Shown here in pieces: positions 42,617-51,890 of a stretch of DNA of 64,000 nt; position 1 is the first letter of the stretch; every line of letters starts with the position of its first letter. Source of the stretch: Paenibacillus woosongensis (GTDB lineage: Bacteria; Bacillota; Bacilli; Paenibacillales; Paenibacillaceae); the NCBI RefSeq assembly GCF_009725165.1, contig NZ_WNZW01000006.1, positions 1-64,000 of the forward strand, written 5' to 3'. A program made the position numbers and the translations under genes. The notes under the pieces were generated by a model. It saw only the letters and a list, made by a program, of their open reading frames with translations, searched no databases and was not told the DNA's origin.

Positions 42617-45039
42617 TGATCAGGCAGAAGCTGGAGCAGTTCGCCGCTGACTATGACCGGGCGGAGGAGCGCAGCACGGGCCTGGGCGACGACCAGAGCA
42701 GCATTCATTATCCCGCAGTATTTCTGTTTATAGGCGACAAGAGCAAAGAAGCCATTGAACCGATCATGCAGATGAACGAGAAGAAATGGGAGAACAGCGA
42801 GGGCCTGATCTACATTCACGTCGGGGCGGAGGATGGCCCTCCCGCTGGCTCGGCGGGGATACCGGGCGGGGCCGGCTTGAACCAGTCTGCTGCTCCTTCC
42901 TCACCACGTATGCTGCATTATCGCGTTCCGGTCACGGTAGAGGAGGGCTCGGCAGCGCCTGCTGCGCGCCGCGACATTTATCGGCAGTTCTATGAGGAAG
43001 CCGGGAGCCTGCCTGCGCTGAACCGGGTGCTGCGGCAGGCCAGCGGCGCTCTGGCCGAGTATGGGAGGCTGTACCCGTCCTTTGACCGGGTTCGCCTCTC
43101 GATCATTACGCGGGTCGATGACCCGCTTAATGTGTTTGTCCCGGAAATCTCGCTTCTGGCTGAAGCGATTTTCCGGCAATCGTTCAAGTCGGTGCAGCTT
43201 GACCTGTACGCCTTGATCAGCGAGCGTGAGGGAGCGGAGGCCTTCGGCTACAGCAGCTCGCTGGGCGTGGCGTTTCTCCGAGAGCTGGAGCTCATGCAGG
43301 ATTCGAATTACGAGTTCAGCGCACCGCTTCACGTAACGGAGGACGGGATCTCGATTCCGGTCACCCATTCGCAGTCCCCGCTGTTCGATCTTGTCTACGT
43401 GTTGTCGGACCGGGATGAGCGGGGGATCGCTTCGTTGAACGGCATGCAGAGTTGTTACGAGATCATCTCGCATATTAGCCTGCTGAAGAACAGGCATCAG
43501 AAGGAACAGGTCTGGGGCGCGAACAACCCGGCTTACAATAATACTTCGTTCAAGAACAATATTATGACAGAGTCGGGGCGTCAGGGCTTAGTCTCCGCCG
43601 GGTTATCCCGGGTGAAGCGGCCGAACCAGTCCATCGCCCTTGCTGTGCTCTATCACTTCTACCGCGGCCTGCTGGAGCGGATGAAGCAGGAGCCGCAACT
43701 GACCGCTGCCGAGAAGCTGGGCTTCTTCGGCTTGGATGGGGCCGCTCTGGAGCGGACAACGGCGAGCATGCTGCCTTCCGGGGAAGGCCTTGGCGAAATG
43801 CACGGCCTGATGACGAATGATGTCAGCTACGGGGCCGTGCGCAAGCTGTCGCTGAAGGAAGCGGAGGAGACGCTGTTCGGCGGCGGGGGCGAGGCGTTCT
43901 TCCGCCGCAATTTCGAGGAGGAGGCGGCTCGCCATTTGAAGGAATTTGAGGCGGCCAAATGGCTCGATCAGGCAGTGACGCGGTCGCTTGAACAGCGGCC
44001 GGACGTGCAAATCTATGCTTTGGCCGCCTGGACAGGCGACGGGGACGGAGATGCGGGCGTTGCCGCCCACCTGCTAGGCAGCCGCCGTGAAGCGGAGCTG
44101 CTGCTGGCATCGGCAAAGGCCGAATTGGAGCAGTTCCGCCAGGGCCGGGTGGAGGAGCAGTCCTTTCCGCGCGTTCCGCTCATGGACCGGCATAATTTGC
44201 GCAGCCTGATCCGCTATTTGTTCGACAATGTGTATTCCCGCAAGCGGGACATTCTGCTGCTGGAGACGAGGCTGAAGCTCATCGCGAAGCTGGAGGACGC
44301 GCTGCAGGGGCTGCACGGCCGGTACCGCGCCGAGATTGCGCAGCTGGAATCGCTGGAGCGGGAGCTGCGGGATACGGCGCTGGGCAGCATCAAGACGGCG
44401 GATGATTATATTGGCCAGAACATCATGGAGTATTACGAGCGGGTGACCGCCGATTTGATGGAGCAGTGGGAAACGAAGCGGGGACGCCACGCGTTCTTTG
44501 CCGAGAGTGCGCTCGGCGACTCGCGCCGGTTGATGGAGAACGGCCCGGAAGGGCTGGCGGACCGGCTGATCGAGGTCTGCAAGCAGACGATCCTGGCCTC
44601 GCCGCTGTTCAAGCGGACGTTCGAGGAAGAGCTGCTCCAGCGGGCCAATGTGACGGTCGAGTACGGCAATAAGACGGTGCTGACCAAGGAGGAGCTGTTC
44701 AAGAAGCTGTACCGCATTCTGGAGGACAACGCTGCGATCCAGGCTCGCTTGTACGATTACACGCAGGAGCATCGCTACGAGGAGAAGTACGTGTTCGGCG
44801 ATTATACGAGCGAACTCGTGCGCCATATTTTCCAGGCAGACGAGACGTCGCGGATTTACAAGCTGGGCTGTGTTCATGAACAACGAAGCAGCGGCCTGGA
44901 GAAGCTCAACCTGATGGGCGGCTTCCACATTGAGGACTTGATGTATTACCTGAATGGAAAAGTCTATTATGAAACTTATTCGCAGAACGGTTATGAATTT
45001 CACGGAATAGACCGGGCTTTGCTGCCCAAGCTGCGTTAA
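42616..45039 (+). CDS. Conserved large cytoplasmic protein of unknown function, paired with the tubulin-like protein
   Basis: 807 residues; ATG 42616 overlaps the tubulin-like stop (TAATG), so they are co-translated. No TM. N-terminal alpha/beta part (AVFLFIGDKSKEAIEPIMQM; LIYIHVGAEDG), then about 600 residues mostly helical and Glu/Arg/Leu-rich, with LYALISEREGAEAFGYSSSL near 200. An insertion of Gly/Ala/Pro at 75-97 looks flexible. I do not recognise it. Coupling suggests a direct partner or co-polymer of the tubulin-like protein. Confidence 0.75.
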   Translation: MIRQKLEQFAADYDRAEERSTGLGDDQSSIHYPAVFLFIGDKSKEAIEPIMQMNEKKWENSEGLIYIHVGAEDGPPAGSAGIPGGAGLNQSAAPSSPRMLHYRVPVTVEEGSAAPAARRDIYRQFYEEAGSLPALNRVLRQASGALAEYGRLYPSFDRVRLSIITRVDDPLNVFVPEISLLAEAIFRQSFKSVQLDLYALISEREGAEAFGYSSSLGVAFLRELELMQDSNYEFSAPLHVTEDGISIPVTHSQSPLFDLVYVLSDRDERGIASLNGMQSCYEIISHISLLKNRHQKEQVWGANNPAYNNTSFKNNIMTESGRQGLVSAGLSRVKRPNQSIALAVLYHFYRGLLERMKQEPQLTAAEKLGFFGLDGAALERTTASMLPSGEGLGEMHGLMTNDVSYGAVRKLSLKEAEETLFGGGGEAFFRRNFEEEAARHLKEFEAAKWLDQAVTRSLEQRPDVQIYALAAWTGDGDGDAGVAAHLLGSRREAELLLASAKAELEQFRQGRVEEQSFPRVPLMDRHNLRSLIRYLFDNVYSRKRDILLLETRLKLIAKLEDALQGLHGRYRAEIAQLESLERELRDTALGSIKTADDYIGQNIMEYYERVTADLMEQWETKRGRHAFFAESALGDSRRLMENGPEGLADRLIEVCKQTILASPLFKRTFEEELLQRANVTVEYGNKTVLTKEELFKKLYRILEDNAAIQARLYDYTQEHRYEEKYVFGDYTSELVRHIFQADETSRIYKLGCVHEQRSSGLEKLNLMGGFHIEDLMYYLNGKVYYETYSQNGYEFHGIDRALLPKLR

Positions 45040-45135
45040 TCGCCTGCGTAGACTTGCTGTGTTCCCCCGGATGGCGTTATCGCCGTGCCGGAGGGGGTGT
45101 GGCATATATAAAAATTGTAGGAAGGAAGTACGTGT

Positions 45136-46422
45136 ATGCAGCGTAAAATTAACTGGCTGTTGGTGCTGTTCAGCCTCATTGGCGGGGCCGTCGGATTCGT
45201 GATCGGCGAGGTGCTGCTGGGGCAGCTGTCCGGCCGGATGCCGGGAATTCTGCTTATTGGACTCTATTTCGGCATTCTCGCCCTTTCGATCGGCCTGTTC
45301 TGCCTGATTGCGGAAATGATTTCTCCGCGGCTGAACGGCTCTTCCTGGCGGCAAAGATATATGGGCACCTCCTGGAAGCTGCTCGTTCCGGCTACGCTTG
45401 TGATGCTGCTCCTGGCAGGGACGGCGTTCGAATTCATTTATGAGCTGAATGTCGGCCGCGCCAAGACAGTGAAGGACATCGTGCTCATTATCGACAATTC
45501 CGGAAGCATGATGGAGACGGACCCGGACGATCTGCGCTATGAGGCGGCCAAATCGTTTGTGGATCAAATGGACAGCGGCAAGCAGGTGGCGGTCATTGTG
45601 TTCAATGACCAGCCCGAGCTGATTCAGCCCTTTATTCGCGTTCGTGATCAGGGGGTGAAGGGCGAGGTGCACGCCGCAATCGATGCGCTGGAGCCGACGA
45701 ATTTCGGCACGGATATCGCCCTGGCGCTGGAATCCGGGATGGAGCAGATCAAAGGGCTGAACAGCTCCAGCGGTGCGATGGCGGTTCTGCTGTCCGACGG
45801 CTTCAGCGACGTGAATACGGCCCAAGTGCTGGCCGATTACCGGAGCCGGGGAGTCGTTGTGAATACAGTGGGCCTGGGATTAAGCCGGTATGGCAATTCC
45901 CAAGGAGCAACCCTGCTCAAAGAGATCGCGAGTGAAACGGGCGGCCGGTATTATGACGAAGCCGATGCGGCCAACCTTTCTTTTGTCTTTCAGCAAATAT
46001 ACGACAATCTGGACGAACGCACGCTGGTGACAGAGCGCACCGGATTGATGGCGCATAGCGCCTATTACATGATCCTGAGAATCGTGCTGATTCTGGCGCT
46101 TGGGGCGCTGCTGGGCTTGTCGCTGGGCCTCATGTTCGATAACCGCTATTTAGCCAAAAGCTTCACAATCGGCGGGGCTGTTGCCGGACTTCTGGCCGGA
46201 CTGCTGCTGGAATTCGGCTTGAACGGCTCAACTGTCGGCGATGCGCTGCTGCGGCTGCTGGCCTGCCTGATCCTGGCTGCGGTGATGACGGTGTTCACAG
46301 TCGTCGTGCCGATGCGCGAGAACGGAGCACGCACCGGCATTCGCCGGAGAGGCGCTGCTGTCCGGGATGCGGCTGCAGGGTATACGGAGCCGGCGCGGGA
46401 CCGGCGCAGCAGAGGATTTTAA
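45136..46422 (+). CDS. Polytopic vWA-domain membrane protein
   Basis: 428 residues with AGGAAGG upstream. Three N-terminal TMs (about 7-29, 37-60 and 82-103), then a vWA domain with intact MIDAS DNSGSMM (120-126) and later TNFGTDIALALES and VLLSDGFSDV. Three further TMs lie at 307-332, 343-363 and 370-393. Positive charge between TM2 and TM3 predicts the vWA domain outside the cytoplasm. Second MIDAS protein of the locus, sequence unlike the first outside the vWA core. Confidence 0.87.
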   Translation: MQRKINWLLVLFSLIGGAVGFVIGEVLLGQLSGRMPGILLIGLYFGILALSIGLFCLIAEMISPRLNGSSWRQRYMGTSWKLLVPATLVMLLLAGTAFEFIYELNVGRAKTVKDIVLIIDNSGSMMETDPDDLRYEAAKSFVDQMDSGKQVAVIVFNDQPELIQPFIRVRDQGVKGEVHAAIDALEPTNFGTDIALALESGMEQIKGLNSSSGAMAVLLSDGFSDVNTAQVLADYRSRGVVVNTVGLGLSRYGNSQGATLLKEIASETGGRYYDEADAANLSFVFQQIYDNLDERTLVTERTGLMAHSAYYMILRIVLILALGALLGLSLGLMFDNRYLAKSFTIGGAVAGLLAGLLLEFGLNGSTVGDALLRLLACLILAAVMTVFTVVVPMRENGARTGIRRRGAAVRDAAAGYTEPARDRRSRGF

Positions 46423-46452
46423 GGGATTTTAAAGGCATAAGGGGGCAGAGCA

Positions 46453-47100
46453 ATGCGTTTTATTGAAGCAGAGGAAGGCTTGCCGCTGATCACACAGCTG
46501 AGCTACAAGCTCGATGAGGATCAATGCCTGCTCCGCTGGCAATGGCCCGAAGGCCTGCAGGCGGTCTATATTGACGAGAGAGCGGCGGACCGGGGCCTGT
46601 ACGGGGAGAGCGATCATGCTCCGCAGCCCGAGGGATTGAGGCTGTATACCCGCGAGGAGTACAAGGCGGCAGGCGGGTACCGCGACCGGATCGACCAGGT
46701 CGGTCTGGTGCGCTATACCGTGTATGCCTGCATCATGGAGCACGGGGAGAAGCTGCTCATTCGCCAGCCGGGAGCGGAGAATACGGTGGAGATCAGCACC
46801 GGACGGGCAAAAATCCGCTATTCGATCCGGCAGAAGAGCAGCCTGCTGCGCAAATACAAGACGGTGCAAATTTCGGTGCTCGCCGAGGTGGAGGTCCCTA
46901 AGGAAGCGTTATGTTATGTGAAAAAGCAGGACAGCTATCCGGCCAGCATCGAGGACGGGACGGTGTACCCTTTTCTCCGGGATTTCCCGGCGGGCAGATC
47001 CACGCTGCCCGTTATCGAGGTCGGCAAGAACGACTACGTGCGGCTGTTCTTTACGGACGGCCGCAAGTACGGCCGGTTCTTCGAGCTGATTCCTGAATAA
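46453..47100 (+). CDS. Beta-rich protein of unknown function in the vWA-tubulin-GTPase locus
   Basis: 215 residues, soluble. Three strand-rich stretches are visible: QLSYKLDEDQCLLRWQWPEG (1-40), YTVYACIMEHGEKLLIRQPG, and KIRYSIRQKSSLLRKYKTVQ to VEVPKEALCYVKKQ. The first may be a fibronectin-III-like sandwich (W.WP near 29-33). Family unknown. It is 31 bases after the vWA membrane gene and 27 before the GTPase. Confidence 0.7.
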   Translation: MRFIEAEEGLPLITQLSYKLDEDQCLLRWQWPEGLQAVYIDERAADRGLYGESDHAPQPEGLRLYTREEYKAAGGYRDRIDQVGLVRYTVYACIMEHGEKLLIRQPGAENTVEISTGRAKIRYSIRQKSSLLRKYKTVQISVLAEVEVPKEALCYVKKQDSYPASIEDGTVYPFLRDFPAGRSTLPVIEVGKNDYVRLFFTDGRKYGRFFELIPE

Positions 47101-47126
47101 GCACCGCAAGCGAGGAGGAATGAACG

Positions 47127-48389
47127 ATGGGCTTATTTGATTTGTTCAAGAGAAAACCGCAGGCCGAGCCGCGGCCGTTGTTTTACGATATTGTCTGCCC
47201 TTACTGCTTCAGCAAGTTCGCGCCGGACGATGTTGTCTTCCGGGCGACTCATTACCGCGAGGACGACGAGGATTACGCGCTGCGCGAGGACGAAGTGCTG
47301 AACAGATACCGGGAGCGGTTCGGACTGGACATCGTCTATGACATGGAAGCCGTGCTGCGTCCCCAGGACGTTCCGCCGGAGCATCTGATTTATTCCGATC
47401 ATGTCCTGATCGGGCTGAACGACCGTTATGGCGAGGTGACCCGGCGCAGGCTGTGCCCGAGCTGCCATAACGAGCTGCCGGTGACGGCGGGCAAAGTGCC
47501 GAGCAACATCATTTCGATCGTCGGCGCCTCCCAGGTGGGAAAATCCGTATATATGACCGCATTGATCCATACGCTGCAAAATACGACCGCCGATCATTTC
47601 GACGCGGCCTGCATGCCGCTGAATGCGGAGATCAGCCGCAAGTTCCGCACGATGTACGAGGAGCCGCTGTTCGAGCGCGGCGACCTGCTGGCTTCCACGC
47701 AGAAGGAGAAAATGCAGGAGCCGTTTATTTTCCAATTCGTGTTCAAGGATGAGTCGAAGCCGCCGCTAACGCTGGTCTTCTTCGACGTCGCCGGGGAAGG
47801 GATGGTGGATCAGGACTATCTGGGCCTGCAGGGGCAGCATATTAAAAATTCTTCAGCGCTGCTGTTCATGGTCGATCCGCTGCAGATCCGCTCGATCCGC
47901 GAGAAAATCCGCATCAATGTCGGCGACAAGCCGGGCGAATGGGTATCGCAATACGATGAACCACGGGATGTTGTGCTGACGATGTTCGGGGACTTCATCG
48001 CCTATGAGGATCAGGGCAAGACGGATATCCCGACCGCCGTCGTGCTTACGAAAAGCGACATGCTGCACGCCTTGAAGGATGAAGAGGGCGAGTATATCAA
48101 GTCGAACAGCAATATTTTTAACAATGCGGTGCATCGCAAATATTTCAATTTGACCGAGTTCGAGAACATCGACGGGGAAATTCGCCGCTTCATTGAGAAG
48201 GTCGATCGCCCGTTCAAGGGTACGATGGACGTGTATTTCAAGGACACGGGCTATTTCGCCGTATCGGCGCTGGGCAGCAATCCAGTGGATCAGAAGCTGC
48301 AGGACGTGGTGCAGCCGATCCGCGTGGACGAACCATTCATTTGGCTGCTGTATAAGCTGAAGTATATTGAGGGGAGAGAAATGTCTTGA
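47127..48389 (+). CDS. Zinc-ribbon TRAFAC-type GTPase
   Basis: 420 residues with GAGGAGG upstream. N-terminal split zinc ribbon CPYC (24-27) and CPSC (110-113). P-loop GASQVGKS (133-140), switch II-like DVAGEG (220-225) after strand LTLVFFD, and the guanine-specificity motif TKSD (308-311). This resembles the double-GTPase families described with GTPase-associated (GAP1) partners in NTP-dependent conflict systems (from memory). No TM. Its stop overlaps the TTG of the next gene, which fits a GTPase with its GAP1-type partner. Confidence 0.85.
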   Translation: MGLFDLFKRKPQAEPRPLFYDIVCPYCFSKFAPDDVVFRATHYREDDEDYALREDEVLNRYRERFGLDIVYDMEAVLRPQDVPPEHLIYSDHVLIGLNDRYGEVTRRRLCPSCHNELPVTAGKVPSNIISIVGASQVGKSVYMTALIHTLQNTTADHFDAACMPLNAEISRKFRTMYEEPLFERGDLLASTQKEKMQEPFIFQFVFKDESKPPLTLVFFDVAGEGMVDQDYLGLQGQHIKNSSALLFMVDPLQIRSIREKIRINVGDKPGEWVSQYDEPRDVVLTMFGDFIAYEDQGKTDIPTAVVLTKSDMLHALKDEEGEYIKSNSNIFNNAVHRKYFNLTEFENIDGEIRRFIEKVDRPFKGTMDVYFKDTGYFAVSALGSNPVDQKLQDVVQPIRVDEPFIWLLYKLKYIEGREMS

Positions 48390-51300
48390 GCATGAAGCGA
48401 TCATCTCCCGATTTGATTCAGCAGCAGATTTATACCCGGGAGCGCAGCGGGATTTTTCGGGCGACGGAAGGGTTTGACACGGTTGCGGCCTCAGACGGCC
48501 TGGATGCGGTGTTTATCAAAAAACAGCTGCATCCGTTCTGCGGCTACGATGCTCCCGCGGAGCTCGTCTCCCGGGGCGAGAAGGACGATGCCAGCTATCC
48601 GCCTGCGATCCATCTGTTCCATACGGAAGGCGGCGATACGGTGCTGGGGCGCAGCGTGTATCAGTCGGCGGATTTTACCGGGCTGCGCAGCGCCTTCCTG
48701 ACGCATAACTACATCATTCCAGCCGCGCGGCAGGATGAGATCGTTACTCATTACCGCGACTATGTTGAAGCAGCGTTTGCGGAGAGATACGTCCCGGAGA
48801 TCGGCCGGCAGCTGCCGGAGCTTGAGCACATTCCGCAGAACCCGCGTTATGCGCAGGAGGGTCTGCCGCGCCTGATGGCCGAGAAGCTGCTGCATGAGCT
48901 GAAGCTGGACGAGAAAACCTTCAAGCGGCTGTTGTTCGCGGTCATGACCGCGGTAGGCGAGGGCCGGAAGAAGGTCTATGTCGCGCTGGACGTGCCGGCG
49001 GAGCAAATTTCGGCAGCGGCCTCCGCGCTTGTTCAGGTGCTGTACGCCTGCCTGCCGTTCGAGCAGCGCCGCCGCCTCGGCTTCATCACGTATGCTAAGG
49101 AGCCGCAGAGCCGCAAGTTCATCCATCTGCAATTTGTGGAGCGCGGCAGCATTCGGCCAAATGACCGGGAAATTGAGAAGGACTATGTGTTTGATCTCGC
49201 CACCGGCCGCGCGCCGCAGGATGAGCTGGAGGAAGGAAGACAGCCGTATCTCGAAATGGTCTGGAAGGCGATCGGCGATTTGGAGCGGCTTCAGGCGTTC
49301 CACCGCTTCGCGGATGAGATGCTGGCGGGTATGGAGCCGCAGCGGCGCCTGCTGCTGTCCAGCTATCATGAGCTGGCTGTGTTCTACCAGATCGAGGCCG
49401 GAAATTGGGACTTATACGAGGCTCATAAAATTACCGTGCTGCGGGGCTTGCTGAGTTATTTGGAGCCTTCAGGCGCTTTGGAATCGCGTATCCGGCTGAA
49501 CGATATTTTCCTGGCTGCGTTTGACCGGGAATTCGATGCGGTGAAGCTGCGGAACATGCCTGACCTGGCCGTCGTGGAATGCTTCAGGGACTACTATCGC
49601 CTGGAGAGCAGAAGCTATGGCATCAAGCTGATCAATTATTTGATCTATGCGATCGGCAATGCGGTTATGGGGGACAAGCCCGACCTGGCCCGTTCGCTGT
49701 ACGCTCTGGTGGAGAGCCAGCCGGAGATGAGCAAGACCTTTTTTGACCATGTTCTTAAAAATAGCGATCTGGAAAGCTCACTATTCGAGCCTTACATCCG
49801 CGCCAAGTTCGAGGAAGCGCTCGGGTCGCGGGAAGTGCTGAACGTGGTGCACAGCTGGGCCGTCGCCCATCCGGGCGTGCTGCGGAACGGAGCCTTCAAG
49901 GAATACGCGGTTGCGGCTCTGGCGGACAAGCTGAAGAAGGAGCAGCCGCTGCTGCCGGCGGTACATATGGCGCTGGAGCATATCCGCAAGTGGGGAAGAA
50001 CCCCGGTGACGGATCGCGGCATGACCTTGGCCGATTCTGAGCTGGCGGAGGAACTGTCGCTTGCGGCCAAGCGGGTGCTGCTGGATGAGCTGGAGCTGGA
50101 ACGGCTGACCCGGGAGCAAATTACAGGGGCGGAGTTTCTGGCTCGTCCGGATGCCTTTGCCGGGCTGCTGCTTGAGGGCAAGCAGCGCAATCATGTCGAT
50201 ATGCTGCAGGCGCTGTACGAATGGTTTGCCCAGCGCGAGGCTGCGGAGGATATTTTTGACGGCCTGCCTGCGGCGGATGTGGGGCGGCTGCAGAATTTGG
50301 GCAAAAAATGGCTGCAATCTACGGTGGATCTGGCCCATTTCGGCAAAATCGTGCTGGCCTTCTATGACACCACATCCGGGCAGGTCGATTACAAGGCGCT
50401 GCTGGATTACCTGCAGCGGAATGCGAAGGATCCGGAGCGGATTTACGAGTTCATGCTCTGGTCGCAGGGACAGCCGCAGTTTGCCCATGGCCGCGGCATC
50501 GTTTCTGGCTATACGGCAGCGCTGCTGAACTATTTCAAAACGCATGACCGGAACGCCTTCAAGAACAGGGACTACCGGACCCGCTATTTCGATAAAGCGG
50601 GAGCGCCATTGGCCGCCGTATTTGCCAAAATACGCCTGGAACTGTCCTCGCCGTTCAAGCGATTTCTGGCACAGAACGGGAAAAAAGCGAGAATGAGCGC
50701 GATGATTCTGCTGGCTGGTCTAGTGGTCATTGCAGGCATTTTAATCATCATGCAGCAGCAGGGCATGCTTGGCGGCGCGAAACCGCCGACCGAGGCCACC
50801 CCTCCGCCTGCTCCGGTTGAACCCGAAGTGCTTGTCTATGCCGACCAGGTGACAGGCACTGACGGCGCGGAGACAACTTCGCTGGTGTTTCTTTTTGCCG
50901 GGGCAGAGAAATGCAAGATGTTCGATCCTGCCGCATTGTCGATTGTAGCGCCGGATCAGACCGTTCAGCAGTTTGCGAATTTGAAATTTGACGCTTACTG
51001 TGTGGATGGAACCGCAGCTGCCGGAGGCTCGGCTGAAAACGGAGCGAGCAGCGGAACTGACGGTGCGGAATCGGGCGGCAGTGGTGATGGAAGTGAGGGG
51101 GCCGGGACTAGTGGCTCTGACGGTTCGGCAGCAGGCAGTGCTGGCTCGGCGGCGAATGAGGGAGCAGGCACTGGTACAGCTGCGAATGGTGGAGCAGACA
51201 GTACCGGAGCGGGCAATAGTGCGGTAGGCAATGATGCTGCAGACAGCTCTGTGGCAAGCACTGGTGCGGCAGGTTCTGGAGATGCGGCGGAAACATTAGA

Positions 51301-51715
51301 TGGCCCTGCTGGGAATGTTGAAGGACAAGGAGCCGGGGCTCCGCAGAATGGCCAAGGTGGCTCAAATGGTCAAGCTGACCAAGGAGCTGGAACAAGCGGC
51401 CAAGCCGGGACATCAGGAACGGATGCGTCGGGGAGTGGACAGGCTGGCGATCCGAATGCGACGCAACCGGAGGGGGCTTCGAACGGTATCTCAAGCGGTA
51501 AGACTGATGGCGAAACAAAGCCCGTGTACTCTTCACGAATTACTGTCTCTTTAGGCCAGAAGGTGGATGTTCTGACAGGCAGCGTAATAACGGTGGGCGA
51601 CCAGCAATACTCGGTTATTACGCGCCAGGAGGCGGAAGCTAAGGCAGGCGTGAGCTTACAGCCTACACAGCCAGCAGAACCAGCACAGCCACAGTCTGAA
51701 ACAGTTCAGCCTTAG
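48386..51715 (+). CDS. GAP1-like GTPase-associated protein with TM and low-complexity exterior tail
   Basis: 1109 residues from TTG 48386 (GGGGAGAG seven bases upstream); ATG 48392 is an equal alternative. The N-terminal part (QQQIYTRERSGIFRATEGFD, IKKQLHPFCGY, LFHTEGGDTVLGRSVYQS) resembles GAP1-N2 of GTPase-associated protein 1 (recollection). A long helical middle follows (RYVPEIGRQLPELEHIPQ onward to about 760). One TM at about 771-793 (ILLAGLVVIAGILIIMQQQ), an exterior stretch (VEPEVLVYADQVTGTD), about 180 residues of Gly/Ser/Ala/Asp/Asn low complexity, and a short folded end (SSRITVSLGQKVDVLTGSVI). Last gene of the operon. Confidence 0.8.
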   Translation: MSMKRSSPDLIQQQIYTRERSGIFRATEGFDTVAASDGLDAVFIKKQLHPFCGYDAPAELVSRGEKDDASYPPAIHLFHTEGGDTVLGRSVYQSADFTGLRSAFLTHNYIIPAARQDEIVTHYRDYVEAAFAERYVPEIGRQLPELEHIPQNPRYAQEGLPRLMAEKLLHELKLDEKTFKRLLFAVMTAVGEGRKKVYVALDVPAEQISAAASALVQVLYACLPFEQRRRLGFITYAKEPQSRKFIHLQFVERGSIRPNDREIEKDYVFDLATGRAPQDELEEGRQPYLEMVWKAIGDLERLQAFHRFADEMLAGMEPQRRLLLSSYHELAVFYQIEAGNWDLYEAHKITVLRGLLSYLEPSGALESRIRLNDIFLAAFDREFDAVKLRNMPDLAVVECFRDYYRLESRSYGIKLINYLIYAIGNAVMGDKPDLARSLYALVESQPEMSKTFFDHVLKNSDLESSLFEPYIRAKFEEALGSREVLNVVHSWAVAHPGVLRNGAFKEYAVAALADKLKKEQPLLPAVHMALEHIRKWGRTPVTDRGMTLADSELAEELSLAAKRVLLDELELERLTREQITGAEFLARPDAFAGLLLEGKQRNHVDMLQALYEWFAQREAAEDIFDGLPAADVGRLQNLGKKWLQSTVDLAHFGKIVLAFYDTTSGQVDYKALLDYLQRNAKDPERIYEFMLWSQGQPQFAHGRGIVSGYTAALLNYFKTHDRNAFKNRDYRTRYFDKAGAPLAAVFAKIRLELSSPFKRFLAQNGKKARMSAMILLAGLVVIAGILIIMQQQGMLGGAKPPTEATPPPAPVEPEVLVYADQVTGTDGAETTSLVFLFAGAEKCKMFDPAALSIVAPDQTVQQFANLKFDAYCVDGTAAAGGSAENGASSGTDGAESGGSGDGSEGAGTSGSDGSAAGSAGSAANEGAGTGTAANGGADSTGAGNSAVGNDAADSSVASTGAAGSGDAAETLDGPAGNVEGQGAGAPQNGQGGSNGQADQGAGTSGQAGTSGTDASGSGQAGDPNATQPEGASNGISSGKTDGETKPVYSSRITVSLGQKVDVLTGSVITVGDQQYSVITRQEAEAKAGVSLQPTQPAEPAQPQSETVQP

Positions 51716-51831
51716 TCTTGGTAAACCCGTCTTATAGATGGAGCAAATCAGCCTAATGTAAAAGAATGGGGTAATTCGTGAATAGCGACTTAAGAATAAT
51801 GTCAGAAGGACAAATACAGTGCTTGAAGCCG

Positions 51832-51860
51832 TTGTCTCCTTAACTAAGCAATGGTACACT
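51832..51860 (+). promoter_or_regulatory. Promoter of the P-loop kinase-like gene
   Basis: TTGTCT (51832-51837) and TACACT (51855-51860) are 17 bases apart, about 30 bases before the start GTG. Confidence 0.55.
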
Positions 51861-51890
51861 GTTTTTATCTAAAAGTTAGGGGGACTTGGA

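Noticed and set aside
44074..45825. 583-codon open frame on the minus strand
   Set aside because: Antisense across the 807-residue gene, an intergenic gap and the vWA gene; composition of a GC shadow.
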